Assembly (NCBI GenBank): GCA_029259745.1
Contig: JAJDEO010000065.1
Span: 1 to 64,000 of the forward strand
Origin: Planctomycetota bacterium
GTDB taxonomy: Bacteria; Planctomycetota; B15-G4
Length of the DNA: 64,000 bases
Reading direction: 5' to 3'
The number at the start of each line of letters is the position of its first letter. Positions within the stretch are counted from its first letter, which is position 1. Shown piece by piece: positions 16,493-25,059 of the stretch. Made by a program: the position numbers and the translations under genes. The notes under the pieces are model-generated. The model saw only the letters and a list, made by a program, of their open reading frames with translations. It made no database searches and was not told the origin of the DNA.

Positions 16493-19072
16493 TCAACGCG
16501 CGCGCGTCTCGGCGCTCAACGCGTTGCTCGCCGCAAACCCCTGCACGCCCTCCGGATCGGCGAGCCACCACTGGAGCGCCACATCGATGCCCTCGAGCCC
16601 CGCCGGCCAGGCCCCGCTCACAGCGACGTCTCCTGCTCCATCGGTGGTCAGCCCGAAGATGAACTTCACGGGATCGGGGACGAGTACGCCGCCCTTGAGC
16701 GGGGCGAACAGGGTTTGGAATCCGATCAGCAGCGTGACGGGTGACGACGGTGCGGCGTCGCGCAGGGACAGCTCGAAGGGCTCTGCGGCGACGAGCGAGC
16801 CCGTGCCGAACAGTCGCGGTAGCCCCGCGCTCCCCACCAGGGGCTCGCCGAGGTCCTGCCAGACCCCGCGCGTGTTCGCCAAGACCGTCACCATCCAGTG
16901 GTCCCCGCCGACGATGGCCTCGGGTGCGACGTCGTTGGTGACGTCGGCGAGGATCATCGTGCGCGCGCCTTCGGGGAGGGCGGCGACTTGCTCGGGCTCG
17001 AAGGTGCCGTCGCCGCGACCGCGGAGGATGACGAGTTCGCTGAGTCCGAACGGCGCGATGTTGTCACGTACGAACACGACGTCGAGGTTGCCGTCGCGAT
17101 CGACGTCCGCGATCTCTACATCGCCCTCCGTGTCGAAGGCCGTCGGCGAGAGGATCACGGCTGGTGCGAAGGTCGTCGCGCTCGTGGCGAGGGAGAGGCG
17201 CACACCCTGCGCGCCGGCACCGAGGACGACATCGAGCAGACCGTCGGCGTTGACGTCGCCGCTCGCGACCGACTCGTGACCGAAGATCCGCATGACGCTC
17301 GCAAAGCGCGTGAAGCTCCCGTCGCCATTCGAGAGGAACATGTCGTTGTCGTTCGTGAAGGACTGGGCGACGACAAGATCGTCGAGGCCGTCGCCATCGT
17401 GGTCACCGACGGCAAATCCCACGGGACGTCCTGCCGTGGCATGACTGATGGCGGCGCCGAACGTCGCGTCGCCCGCGTTGAGGAAAACCAGCATCTGCTG
17501 GTCGTCTTCCGCTGCAACCACGACATCGAGGTGGCCATCGCCGTCGGCGTCGAGCAGGACAACCCCGGCCGCCTCGCTCGACCCCGCGATCGGAGCGAGC
17601 GCCGTGAACACGAGCGCGCCGTCGTTGCGCAACACGGCCGCGCCGCCCTGGCTCACGAAGACGGCGTCGAGGTCGCCGTCGCCATCGAGGTCGGCCGCGC
17701 GGGTGAAGTCGACGGGCGTCGGCGCCAAAAACGCGCGCGAACTCTCGAAGGCCCCGAACTCCGTGTGCTCCATCGTCAGCATGCGTCCATCGTCGGCGTC
17801 AAGTGCGAGAATATCGACGTTCCCATCGGCGTCGAAGTCGGCCGCGACGAAGTCGTTGAACTTCACCGTGTCATCGCGCCCCGACGAGGAACCCACGAAG
17901 CCGCCCGTTCCCTGACCGCGCAGAAGCGTCACGACGAGCCGAGCGTCATCGACCTCCGCCCCCCCAGAACTGGCGACGTCGAAGCTCACGACATCCAGGT
18001 CGCCATCGCCGTTCATATCGGCGATCTCGAAGTCGTCACCTCGGCTAGCCGTCCCGAACGTCACCTCCTCGAACACCCCGCTCCCGTCGTTCAGCAGGAC
18101 GGCGATCTCGCCGCGAAAAATGGACACGAGCGCGACGAGGTCGAGGTCACCATCCTCGTCGACATCAACGGCCTCGAGCGCATCGTAGCGGGCTGCCTCC
18201 GTCGTGGAGACCGCTGTGAACGAACCCGCTCCGTCCCCGACGAGCACCGAGAGCTTGTGATCGAAGAGGGCGAGCGAGCTCGCGGCGACGTCGAGCTGCC
18301 CATCGGCGTTGGCATCGAGCAGTGCGACCTGCCATGCGAACCCGGCCGGTTCACTGATCGTGACGCCGGGTGTGAACCGCCCGTCGCCCTGGCCGATCAT
18401 CGTCTCCAGGATCCCTCCGCGGCCGAGCACGAGGTCGGGGATCGTATCGCCATCGATGTCGCCGACGTCGACGGATGTGCTGCCGCCGTTGGCGAACGAG
18501 AAGATCGTCGGCGCCAGTCCGCCGGAACCGTCGCCGAGGATCGTGGAGATGCGCTCCGTGACCGTGCTGATCGTGAGCAGATCGAGATGCCCGTCGGCAT
18601 TGACGTCTGCGATCTTCAAGCCGTGCGCGTCGCCGCCGAGCTTGCGGGTGACGGGCGCCGCGAAGGAACCATCACCGGCGCCGAGGAAGAGCTGCACCTC
18701 GGCCAACACCCCCGCCGTCGCGACCACGACGTCGAGGTAACCGTCAGCATCGAGGTCCGCGAGTTCGAGTTCCTGGATCGTCGCCCCGACGAAGAGTGGT
18801 GTGCCCAGCGTGAAGGTCCCCGACTCTTGCTGCAGAGCGATCGCGACGACGAACGCCATCGGTAGGCTCGCAACCTTGACCGCGAGGGCGAGATCGCCGT
18901 CGCCATCACCGTCGAGATCGCCGGCTGCCATCTGCGCAGACAGCGTGCCCGACGCCGGCGTATGGGGCAGCGTCGTGTCCACCCACGTGACCGGCGAACG
19001 AAAGACATCCTGCGCACCCGCGGACGCGCCGACCATGGCGCCCATGACGATGCAGTTCCAGACCTTGCTCAT
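16493..19072 (-). CDS. Secreted VCBS/FG-GAP repeat protein with shared C-terminal SNAL-type domain
   Basis: The ATG at 19072, with GGAGG nine bases before it, gives a signal peptide (KVWNCIVMGAMVGASAGA) and an 859-residue product. Most of it is FG-GAP/VCBS repeats: 'G.DvNaDG.lDlv' units such as DVNADGHLDLLT, DIDGDTIPDLVLG and DVDEDGDLDLVAL. Each has calcium-binding DxDxDG loops and together they predict a beta-propeller. The last 100 residues are different (LSLRDAAPSSPVTLLIG, then KGGVLVPDP, then VALQWWLADP and ASNAL). This tail recurs at the C-termini of the protease ending at 34467 and the NHL protein ending at 60303. A surface or matrix-associated binding role is likely; no enzyme motif is seen. 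Confidence 0.85.
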   Translation of the reverse strand: MSKVWNCIVMGAMVGASAGAQDVFRSPVTWVDTTLPHTPASGTLSAQMAAGDLDGDGDGDLALAVKVASLPMAFVVAIALQQESGTFTLGTPLFVGATIQELELADLDADGYLDVVVATAGVLAEVQLFLGAGDGSFAAPVTRKLGGDAHGLKIADVNADGHLDLLTISTVTERISTILGDGSGGLAPTIFSFANGGSTSVDVGDIDGDTIPDLVLGRGGILETMIGQGDGRFTPGVTISEPAGFAWQVALLDANADGQLDVAASSLALFDHKLSVLVGDGAGSFTAVSTTEAARYDALEAVDVDEDGDLDLVALVSIFRGEIAVLLNDGSGVFEEVTFGTASRGDDFEIADMNGDGDLDVVSFDVASSGGAEVDDARLVVTLLRGQGTGGFVGSSSGRDDTVKFNDFVAADFDADGNVDILALDADDGRMLTMEHTEFGAFESSRAFLAPTPVDFTRAADLDGDGDLDAVFVSQGGAAVLRNDGALVFTALAPIAGSSEAAGVVLLDADGDGHLDVVVAAEDDQQMLVFLNAGDATFGAAISHATAGRPVGFAVGDHDGDGLDDLVVAQSFTNDNDMFLSNGDGSFTRFASVMRIFGHESVASGDVNADGLLDVVLGAGAQGVRLSLATSATTFAPAVILSPTAFDTEGDVEIADVDRDGNLDVVFVRDNIAPFGLSELVILRGRGDGTFEPEQVAALPEGARTMILADVTNDVAPEAIVGGDHWMVTVLANTRGVWQDLGEPLVGSAGLPRLFGTGSLVAAEPFELSLRDAAPSSPVTLLIGFQTLFAPLKGGVLVPDPVKFIFGLTTDGAGDVAVSGAWPAGLEGIDVALQWWLADPEGVQGFAASNALSAETRAR

Positions 19073-19136
19073 GGCTCGGGCCCTCCACTCCGTAGACCCG
19101 CCCATGGTCGCACGGGGCCGAGAAGCGTGGGGGAAA

Positions 19137-20360
19137 TCAGGCGGCAGCCGCGGCGTCGGCGAGCTCGCGCGCCACGATCGTGAGCCACGCGAGGTAACCG
19201 CAGACGGCGAAGTACGCCAGGGCCATCAGCGTGCGGTAGCCCCCGCTGAGCGCGTAGTACTGCTCGCCGCGTGGGCGGCCGGCGCGCCATGTGCGGTAGG
19301 CACGGAGCGCGCCGAGCATCGCGATGAGGACGAGCACGGGGTGACCCGAGATCGCCGCCATGCCGAGGATCGCCGCGATCCCGACGACCCAGAGCCAGGT
19401 CGAGATGGCTGTCACGACACGCCCGCCGTCGAGCGGCGAGACGGGCATGAGGTTGAAGAGGTTCAGCAGCCCGCCGAAGAAAGCGAGCGCCGCCCAGAAC
19501 GGATCGCCGGTGACGTGGAAGACAGCCAGGCAGGCCGTGGCCGAGATGGCCCCCATCACCGGTCCACCAAGCGCCGTTTCAGCCTCGACGGACGCGTCGC
19601 GGAACTGGTCCTTGATCGCGATGAACGCACCGAACATCGGCACGAACACGATCGGCGTGGTGCGCAGGCCCTTCGACACCATCACGGCCGCGTGACCGAG
19701 TTCGTGCAAGACGAGCAGGCCCACGAGTCCGAGCGCGAAGGGCCATCCGCCGAGCTGGGCGTAGACCCACGCCGAGGCGAACATCGAAAGCAGGGTCGGA
19801 ACGAAGGACATCAGGTTCGCCGAGTGCAACGCGCCGACGATGAACTTCCACGACTTCGCGACGATCGCGACGAGCGCCGCCCAGCCCGCGACATTGCGCG
19901 CCGGCGCGTCATCGGACTCGGTGACGTCCTCCCAGCGCGGACTGCCATCGGACTGCTCCTCGCCTCGGCGCACCCAGGTCTCATGAACGTCGCCGGGATG
20001 CATTGCGATCCCGACGGGCGCATCGGCGTAGGGCTCACGGACGAGGCCCGCGCCGGCGACGATCGCGCGCTTGATGTCGTCGACGGGCACTTCGAGGTAC
20101 TCGTCGTCGAAGCGCACCGGCCCTTCACGCGTGGTGACACAGAAGACGCTTCCGTAGCCGCCGCGCACGAAGTCGAGCCGCGCGATGCGCTTCCACGCGA
20201 ACGTGCGCGCTCCGACATCGAGCCCATCATCGTCGATCGCCACGTAGCGCCGGTCACGACGCACGAGCAACGCGAAGATCACGACGAGCAGAAGCGTGCC
20301 GGCGACGAGCGATGTGACGAGGTCCAACGATTCCCCCACGACGGCGAATGGGCGCGTCAA
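19137..20360 (-). CDS. Site-2-type intramembrane metalloprotease (M50 family)
   Basis: The 407-residue protein has the M50 zinc motif HELGH (219-223) in a hydrophobic segment. It also has the third-ligand motif NLMPVSPLDGGR (303-314), where the Asp completes the zinc site. About six hydrophobic segments are present. The N-terminal 160 residues hold one membrane segment (15-33) and a soluble PH-like stretch before the catalytic core. M50 enzymes cleave substrates within the membrane, often to release membrane-held regulators; the substrate here is unknown. No PDZ domain is visible. It lies between two secreted-protein genes on the same strand, with 64 bp to the FG-GAP gene downstream and 89 bp to the beta-helix gene upstream. 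Confidence 0.88.
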   Translation of the reverse strand: MTRPFAVVGESLDLVTSLVAGTLLLVVIFALLVRRDRRYVAIDDDGLDVGARTFAWKRIARLDFVRGGYGSVFCVTTREGPVRFDDEYLEVPVDDIKRAIVAGAGLVREPYADAPVGIAMHPGDVHETWVRRGEEQSDGSPRWEDVTESDDAPARNVAGWAALVAIVAKSWKFIVGALHSANLMSFVPTLLSMFASAWVYAQLGGWPFALGLVGLLVLHELGHAAVMVSKGLRTTPIVFVPMFGAFIAIKDQFRDASVEAETALGGPVMGAISATACLAVFHVTGDPFWAALAFFGGLLNLFNLMPVSPLDGGRVVTAISTWLWVVGIAAILGMAAISGHPVLVLIAMLGALRAYRTWRAGRPRGEQYYALSGGYRTLMALAYFAVCGYLAWLTIVARELADAAAAA

Positions 20361-20449
20361 CCCTGCCAGAGCAGCAGGGTCGACGCACCCATCATGACGT
20401 CATCACGAGGATGACGCGACAGCGAGCCGTCATTCAGCCGTCCGCCGAG

Positions 20450-21541
20450 TCAGACGTCCTTCGGCATGATCGTCTTGACCTTGTTGTCGATGAAGACGTT
20501 GTCCTCACCCGTCTCGGCGACATCGAACGTCCCGCTCTTCTTGACGCGGTTGCCCGTGATGATCGAACGATCCGAGTCGATCGCGAGCCCGGCGTTCGTC
20601 GACGCCGACACCGTGTTGTTCACGATTCGACTCGGCTGCGAGGCGGCGGCCATGTGGATGCCGCGATCGCCAGCCTTGATGATCTTGTTGTCGAGCACGT
20701 GAGCGAGAGCGTTGCCGATCGTGATGCCGTTGCCCGTGACCTTCTGGAACTTGTTCGTCATGACGACGAGCCCGGCGGCCGCCTTGTTGGCACGCAGACC
20801 GTCGCCGGCGGCATCCTTGACCGTGTTACCGCGGACGACGCTGTCGAGAGCAGCCTCCACGAGGATCGCGATCCCGAGCCCACCGGAGATCTTGTTGCCC
20901 GCGATGAGACCGCCGCTCGTCCCCACGCTCTCGGTCCCGAGCTGGATCGCGTTGTTGCCCGAGTTGTTGATGGTGCAATCCAGCACGCACTGCTGAATGC
21001 CGGTGACGAGGATGCCGTCGAAGCCCGCACCGTTGACGAAGCTGTCCACGCAGACGCTGCTCTGCCCCGTGAACGTGATCCCCGACAGCAGGGCGCCGGC
21101 CACGACACAATCGTCGATCACGTGACCCGTGCCTGCCGAGCTGATGCCGTTACCACCCGCGCCGACGACTTCGAGATTCTCGAGCGTGCAGTCCGACGAC
21201 GAGGCTCCGATGCTCACGGACGTTCCCGACGTCTCGACGATCTTGAAACCCTCGATCGTGATGCCGTCGCTGTTCGAGACGACGAACGCCTGGGCCACAC
21301 CGGTCAGGATCGCCTTGCTCGGCTTGTCAGAACGAATCGTGATGTTTGTTTTCCCGTCGACCGTGACGGCCTCGGAGTACGTTCCCGGCTTCACGATGAT
21401 GACGTCCGTCGCGTTCGCAGCGTTCACCGCAGCCTGGATCGTTCCGACATCATCGGGGACGACGATGTCGTCGGCGCGCAATACCGGCGCGGCGGAGAGT
21501 AGAAGCGCCGTTGCCAGCGCGAAGAGGGTGGTGGTCGACAT
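20450..21541 (-). CDS. Exported right-handed parallel beta-helix protein
   Basis: An ATG at 21541 with TTGGAG seven bases upstream starts a signal peptide (TTTLFALATALLLSAAPVLRA). The longer open frame to 22051 has no coding character. The mature part begins DDIVVPDDVGTIQAAVNAAN and VIIVKPGTYSEAVTV, the opening typical of pectin-lyase-like beta-helix proteins, and continues with repeated strands of about 22 residues (ITIEGFKIV, CTLENLEVVGAGGNGIS, SVVRGNTVKDAAGDGLRAN, SIITGNRVKKSG). These are PbH1/NosD-type coils. Catalytic residues of polysaccharide lyases are not evident, so it may bind carbohydrate or be structural. It is 363 residues long and has no C-terminal anchor. Confidence 0.85.
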   Translation of the reverse strand: MSTTTLFALATALLLSAAPVLRADDIVVPDDVGTIQAAVNAANATDVIIVKPGTYSEAVTVDGKTNITIRSDKPSKAILTGVAQAFVVSNSDGITIEGFKIVETSGTSVSIGASSSDCTLENLEVVGAGGNGISSAGTGHVIDDCVVAGALLSGITFTGQSSVCVDSFVNGAGFDGILVTGIQQCVLDCTINNSGNNAIQLGTESVGTSGGLIAGNKISGGLGIAILVEAALDSVVRGNTVKDAAGDGLRANKAAAGLVVMTNKFQKVTGNGITIGNALAHVLDNKIIKAGDRGIHMAAASQPSRIVNNTVSASTNAGLAIDSDRSIITGNRVKKSGTFDVAETGEDNVFIDNKVKTIMPKDV

Positions 21542-21932
21542 CGGAAAACTCCAAGGTGAGTGGTCAGCATCCGAGAACGGAATGCAGCGCCGAAAAGCGC
21601 AGGCCCGAACTCGTTCTTCTGTGCGGGGCACCCCATCTTGCGTGGTTCGCGGCATCGCCCGACGACACGTCACGCCTGGAAGGCGGAACGACCGGCATTT
21701 GGTGCGCGTGGAACACGGAGGCTCGGCGCACACGGTCGCACGTCTCGTTCCCCGTCGCCCTGCCGACGGGAAGCTCGTCGCTACGATGCTTTTCGCGAAC
21801 CGTGCCGATGGAGCACAGCCCTTCGCTTGAGGGGGAGATTCTGCCTGATCGAACCTTGACGGCGCTGTTACATCCGTAGCATTTTGCGCCCTGCGACACT
21901 TGTCACAGAGACCGAGCGCGAGCGCCAGGCCG
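21542..21932. other. Divergent spacer between beta-helix and BlaI-like genes
   Basis: About 390 bp without a convincing gene; the open frames on both strands are biased shadows. It holds the ribosome-binding site of the beta-helix gene at its left edge and a plausible promoter for the BlaI-like gene at its right edge (listed separately). Confidence 0.5.
21856..21882 (+). promoter_or_regulatory. Candidate promoter with overlapping operator upstream of the BlaI-like gene
   Basis: TTGACG (21856-21861) and TAGCAT (21877-21882) are separated by 15 bases and lie about 50 bp before the start at 21933. Between and over the -10 box is TACATCCGTA (21869-21878), an imperfect TAC...GTA dyad like the TACA-N-TGTA boxes bound by BlaI/MecI regulators. 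Autoregulation is a reasonable inference; the spacing is shorter than ideal. Confidence 0.35.
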
Positions 21933-22298
21933 ATGATCTTCAGCGACGGCGAATGGAAGGTATTGCGCGGAATCTGGGCCCAGGGGGCCTCCACGACCGC
22001 GCGCGACGTCCTCGACCTCATCGGCGACGAGACGGGCTGGTCGTACAGCACGGTGCGTACGCTGCTCGCACGGCTCGTCGAGAAAGGCGCACTCGCCGTC
22101 GCACGCCAGGACCAGGTGTTGATCTACGAGCCACTCGTCAGCGAGGGCGACGCGCGCAGCGACGCCGTCCAGCATCTCGTGGACAAGGCGTTCGACGGCA
22201 CCGTCGGCTCGCTCCTCCTGCACCTCGTCAGCGACGAGCTCGACGCTGACGACCGCGCGCAGCTTCGCCGCCTGCTCGACGACGCCGAGGCCGGCTGA
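21933..22298 (+). CDS. BlaI/MecI/CopY-family transcriptional repressor
   Basis: From the ATG at 21933 the product is 121 residues, the usual length, and begins MIFSDGEWKVLRGIW, matching the canonical first helix of the family. The winged helix-turn-helix follows with TTARDVLDLIGDETGWSYSTVRTLLARLVEKGAL (about 20-53). The C-terminal dimerisation part is SLLLHLVSDELDADDRAQLRRLLDDAE. A TTG at 21900 would add eleven residues and is less likely. Such repressors usually sit beside a BlaR1-type M56 sensor protease; none is adjacent. The target could be the downstream DUF72 gene, which starts 85 bp on, or distant genes. Confidence 0.87.
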   Translation: MIFSDGEWKVLRGIWAQGASTTARDVLDLIGDETGWSYSTVRTLLARLVEKGALAVARQDQVLIYEPLVSEGDARSDAVQHLVDKAFDGTVGSLLLHLVSDELDADDRAQLRRLLDDAEAG

Positions 22299-22383
22299 CT
22301 GGTTCGCCTCGCCGAGCGCCCCCTCTTGCCGACGGGAAGTGATGCGCCATGATGGGCGCTTCTCGATCACGGGCCCCCGCACC

Positions 22384-23097
22384 ATGAACCTCCTCGTCGG
22401 TACGAGCGGCTTCAGCTACAAGGAGTGGAAGGGTGTGTTCTACCCCGAGAAACTCGCCGCGACGAAGATGCTCGGCTACTACGCGAGCCAGCTGCCAGCC
22501 GTCGAGCTGAACAACACCTTCTATCGCATGCCGAAGCGCGAGACGGTCGCCGGCTGGGCGACGCAGGTGCCCGAGACGTTTCGCTTCGTGCTCAAGGCCT
22601 CGCGACGCATCACGCACTTCGGACGCCTGAAGAACGTCGAGGAACCGCTCGAGTTCTTCGTCGAGAACGGACGCGAACTCGGCGATCGCCTGGGCGCGGC
22701 GCTGTTCCAGCTCCCGCCGAACATGAAGCTCGACCTCGAGCGCCTCGAGACCTTCCTCGCCCTGCTGCCCGAAGACCTGCGCGCAGCCTTCGAGTTCCGC
22801 CACCCCTCCTGGCGCGATGACGACGTCGCGGCACTGCTGCGCGACCATGGTGCCGCGCTCGTCCACGACGACGTCTTCGACGAAGACACACCCGACGGCG
22901 AAGCCCCCGAACAGCTCATCTCGACGGCCGACTGGGGCTACCTGCGCCTACGTCACGAAGAGTACGACGCCGAGACCGTGGCACGCTGGCGGCAACTCGT
23001 CGAGGCCCAGAGCTGGTCTGACGCGTTCGTCTTCTTCAAGCACGAAGACGCCGGCACCGGCCCGCGCCTCGCGAAGACGTTCCTCGAGGCCGGCTGA
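22384..23097 (+). CDS. DUF72 (YecE-like) TIM-barrel protein
   Basis: The 237-residue protein starts at the internal ATG 22384, which gives the family's standard opening NLLVGTSGFSYKEWKGVFYP. Family motifs follow: VELNNTFYRMP (about 41-51), FRFVLKASRRITH, LGAALFQLPPNMK, AFEFRHPSW and the C-terminal DAFVFFKHED. DUF72 proteins are TIM barrels of unknown biochemical function, widespread and sometimes found near Fe-S or nuclease genes. Here the final 62 bp overlap the 3' end of the convergent DUF2461 gene. It follows the BlaI-like gene on the same strand and could be in its transcription unit. Confidence 0.9.
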   Translation: MNLLVGTSGFSYKEWKGVFYPEKLAATKMLGYYASQLPAVELNNTFYRMPKRETVAGWATQVPETFRFVLKASRRITHFGRLKNVEEPLEFFVENGRELGDRLGAALFQLPPNMKLDLERLETFLALLPEDLRAAFEFRHPSWRDDDVAALLRDHGAALVHDDVFDEDTPDGEAPEQLISTADWGYLRLRHEEYDAETVARWRQLVEAQSWSDAFVFFKHEDAGTGPRLAKTFLEAG

Positions 23098-23821
23098 CGC
23101 GCGCGACGACCCACCGCTCGCCGTGGAAGTTGACTTCGAGCGCGTCGCAGAGGAACTCCATCAAAGGAGCACTTGCCTTGAGCGACGCGGCGACCGTCTT
23201 CACGAACGTCGGCTTTTCGATCTCGGCGGCATCGACGGTCTGCATCGCGAAGAAGCTCTTGCGCTTGAGGTCGTCGATGAGCGGATGCTCGGCATCGAAG
23301 CCACGCGGGGCGCGCTTGAGCGACTCGCCCTGCAGACCCCCGAAGCGTTTCTTGAATGCTGCGCCGCGGCTGACTTTCTTCCAACCCTCGGGATCGTCGA
23401 CGATCGCCTGACGAACATCGCCGAGTGGTCCACTGGGCGGCGTCCACAGACCGCCGCCGAAGAAGACGTCGTCAGGTGCGACATGGATGTAGAAGCCCGG
23501 CGCGTGCACGTCCTTGCCCGCGCCGTGACGGAACTGACACGAGGCATACTCCTTATACGGCCGCTTGTCCTTCGCGAAGCGGACGTCGCGATAGATGCGG
23601 AACATCGACCCGCGGTGCGGACGCGGATCGACGACGAAGGCGTCGGCGAACTTGGCCATGTGTGGCTGCATGGCGGCGATGAAGCCGCACATCGGCTCGA
23701 CGACGCTCGTCAGGTAGCGCGCCTTGTGGCTGTTGAACCAGCTGCGGTTGTTGTTCTTCGCCAGCGCGCGCAGGAAGCGGCGCGCATCAGGCGGGAATCC
23801 CTCGAAGCGGGCGGGCGGCAT
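23036..23821 (-). CDS. DUF2461 (TIGR02453) family protein
   Basis: The ATG at 23821 gives MPPARFEGFPPDARRFLRAL, then KNNNRSWFNSHKARY and the core motif FRIYRDVRFAKDKRPYKEYASCQFRH, which identify the DUF2461 family. GFYIHVAPDDVFFGGGLW follows and confirms it. The function of the family is unknown. The protein is 261 residues; the family usually ends near VNFHGERW, at about residue 240. The last twenty residues, basic and low in structure, are encoded where the gene overlaps the convergent DUF72 gene, so the native stop has probably been lost or moved. It starts 58 bases downstream of the tandem thioredoxin gene on the same strand. Confidence 0.88.
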   Translation of the reverse strand: MPPARFEGFPPDARRFLRALAKNNNRSWFNSHKARYLTSVVEPMCGFIAAMQPHMAKFADAFVVDPRPHRGSMFRIYRDVRFAKDKRPYKEYASCQFRHGAGKDVHAPGFYIHVAPDDVFFGGGLWTPPSGPLGDVRQAIVDDPEGWKKVSRGAAFKKRFGGLQGESLKRAPRGFDAEHPLIDDLKRKSFFAMQTVDAAEIEKPTFVKTVAASLKASAPLMEFLCDALEVNFHGERWVVARVSRPRGTSSRGAGRCRRLRA

Positions 23822-23879
23822 GGTGTCTTCTCTCCTCGCGGTGCGGAACGTCACCACAGAGGGGGACGGTCGGAGTCGC

Positions 23880-24950
23880 TCAGCGTGACGTGTCGAGTTC
23901 GAGCACACGGCGAAGTTCCTGCTCGAGGCGCGTGCCTTCGCCGCCGTCGACCCGCTCGAGTAAAGGCCCGGGATCGACGTGCCGAATCACTCCCGCGGCG
24001 TCGACGAGCACGGTGATGCTCGTCGCCTGGGCTCCTTCGACGCGCCCCAGGTACACGCGCTGCAGCTCCGAGTGGTCGAGATCGAGGGCGATCGGCCCCG
24101 AGAACCCGAGCGCGTTGCTGTTTGCGCGGACCTCGTCGCGATCGAGCTGCGCGAGACTTTCCAGCCGCGGCTTGGGGTGGAAGACGCCCACGACCTCGAC
24201 ACCGGCATCGGCGTACTTCTCCGCGAGCGTCTCGAGGATCGGGAGGCTCGCCTCGCAAAACGGGCACGCGCGCGTCCACCAGCGATAGAGCGTGGCGCGC
24301 TTCGGTGGCGCGTCGTCCGGCACACTCGCCCGCTCACGCGCCCAGCCGTCGAAGGCCAGCTCGGGCAGCGGCGCGTCGATGATCGGATCCTCGGCGAGCA
24401 TCCGATCGATCCAGCGCGCGCCGAGTTTCTCGTCGAGGAAGAAGTCGTTGAAGCGCACCACGCCCGTCTTGTCGATCAGGATCGTCCACGGCGTACCGCC
24501 CGTGCGGTAGTCGCGCATGAACGCCGAGCGCTTGCCCTCGGCGCCCGACTGGCCCACGGGGATCGCAAGCTCGAACGACTCGACGACGTCGAGACCGCGC
24601 TCGGGGCTGTTGGCGGCAAAGCCCTCGAAGGTCGTCTGCACGGCAACGAAGGCCACGTCGTCGTGAGCGGCGTAGCGCTTCTCGAGAGCCGCCAACGTCG
24701 GAAAGCCGCGCGAGTGACATCCCGGGCACCACGACTGGAACGCGTAGAGCACGAGCACCTTGCCGCGATACTCCGCGACGTCACGCCCGCGTGCGCCGGC
24801 GCCATGCCACGTGACGTCGTGCCACGTCGGGGCGCGCTGACCGACGACGCCGAGCTCGGCATGCCCGCTCGACAGCACCATGTCGTCCTGGGCAACGCCG
24901 CATGCCGCGAGGGCGACGACGAGCATTGCGAGACACACACGCTGGGACAT
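23880..24950 (-). CDS. Lipoprotein with two tandem thioredoxin-fold domains
   Basis: A start at 24950 places a lipoprotein signal at the N-terminus (LVVALAAC, lipid Cys17). The first redoxin domain, about residues 35-185, has FQSWCPGCHS with Cys75 and Cys78 and the cis-proline turn GGTPWTILID. The second, about 195-350, has RWWTRACPFCEAS with Cys229 and Cys232 and ends with ITVLVDAAGVIRHVDPG. Each has the TlpA/ResA active-site layout. The protein probably faces the periplasm as a thiol-disulfide exchange or peroxiredoxin-like factor; the in-line pair may pass electrons between domains. It is divergent from the isochorismatase-like gene (109 bp) and upstream of the DUF2461 gene. Confidence 0.82.
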   Translation of the reverse strand: MSQRVCLAMLVVALAACGVAQDDMVLSSGHAELGVVGQRAPTWHDVTWHGAGARGRDVAEYRGKVLVLYAFQSWCPGCHSRGFPTLAALEKRYAAHDDVAFVAVQTTFEGFAANSPERGLDVVESFELAIPVGQSGAEGKRSAFMRDYRTGGTPWTILIDKTGVVRFNDFFLDEKLGARWIDRMLAEDPIIDAPLPELAFDGWARERASVPDDAPPKRATLYRWWTRACPFCEASLPILETLAEKYADAGVEVVGVFHPKPRLESLAQLDRDEVRANSNALGFSGPIALDLDHSELQRVYLGRVEGAQATSITVLVDAAGVIRHVDPGPLLERVDGGEGTRLEQELRRVLELDTSR

Positions 24951-25059
24951 GACGGCACTCCGAGGAAGGCGCACCCCATCGTCGCACGCGCCTGGCGCTT
25001 GCACGAGCCTTCACCGGTTCGCGACCGTGTTTGTCCCACCACTCGCTGCGAGAAGACCG

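Noticed and set aside
16898..18865. Plus-strand 655-codon open frame
   Set aside because: Antisense shadow of the FG-GAP protein gene; no signal peptide or fold signal.
20361..20379. Possible hairpin CCCTGC/GCAGGG after the beta-helix gene
   Set aside because: Only six pairs and a seven-base loop directly before the M50 start; not strong enough to call a terminator.
21542..22051. 170-residue N-terminal extension of the beta-helix protein
   Set aside because: No coding character; a ribosome-binding site and signal peptide define the start at 21541.
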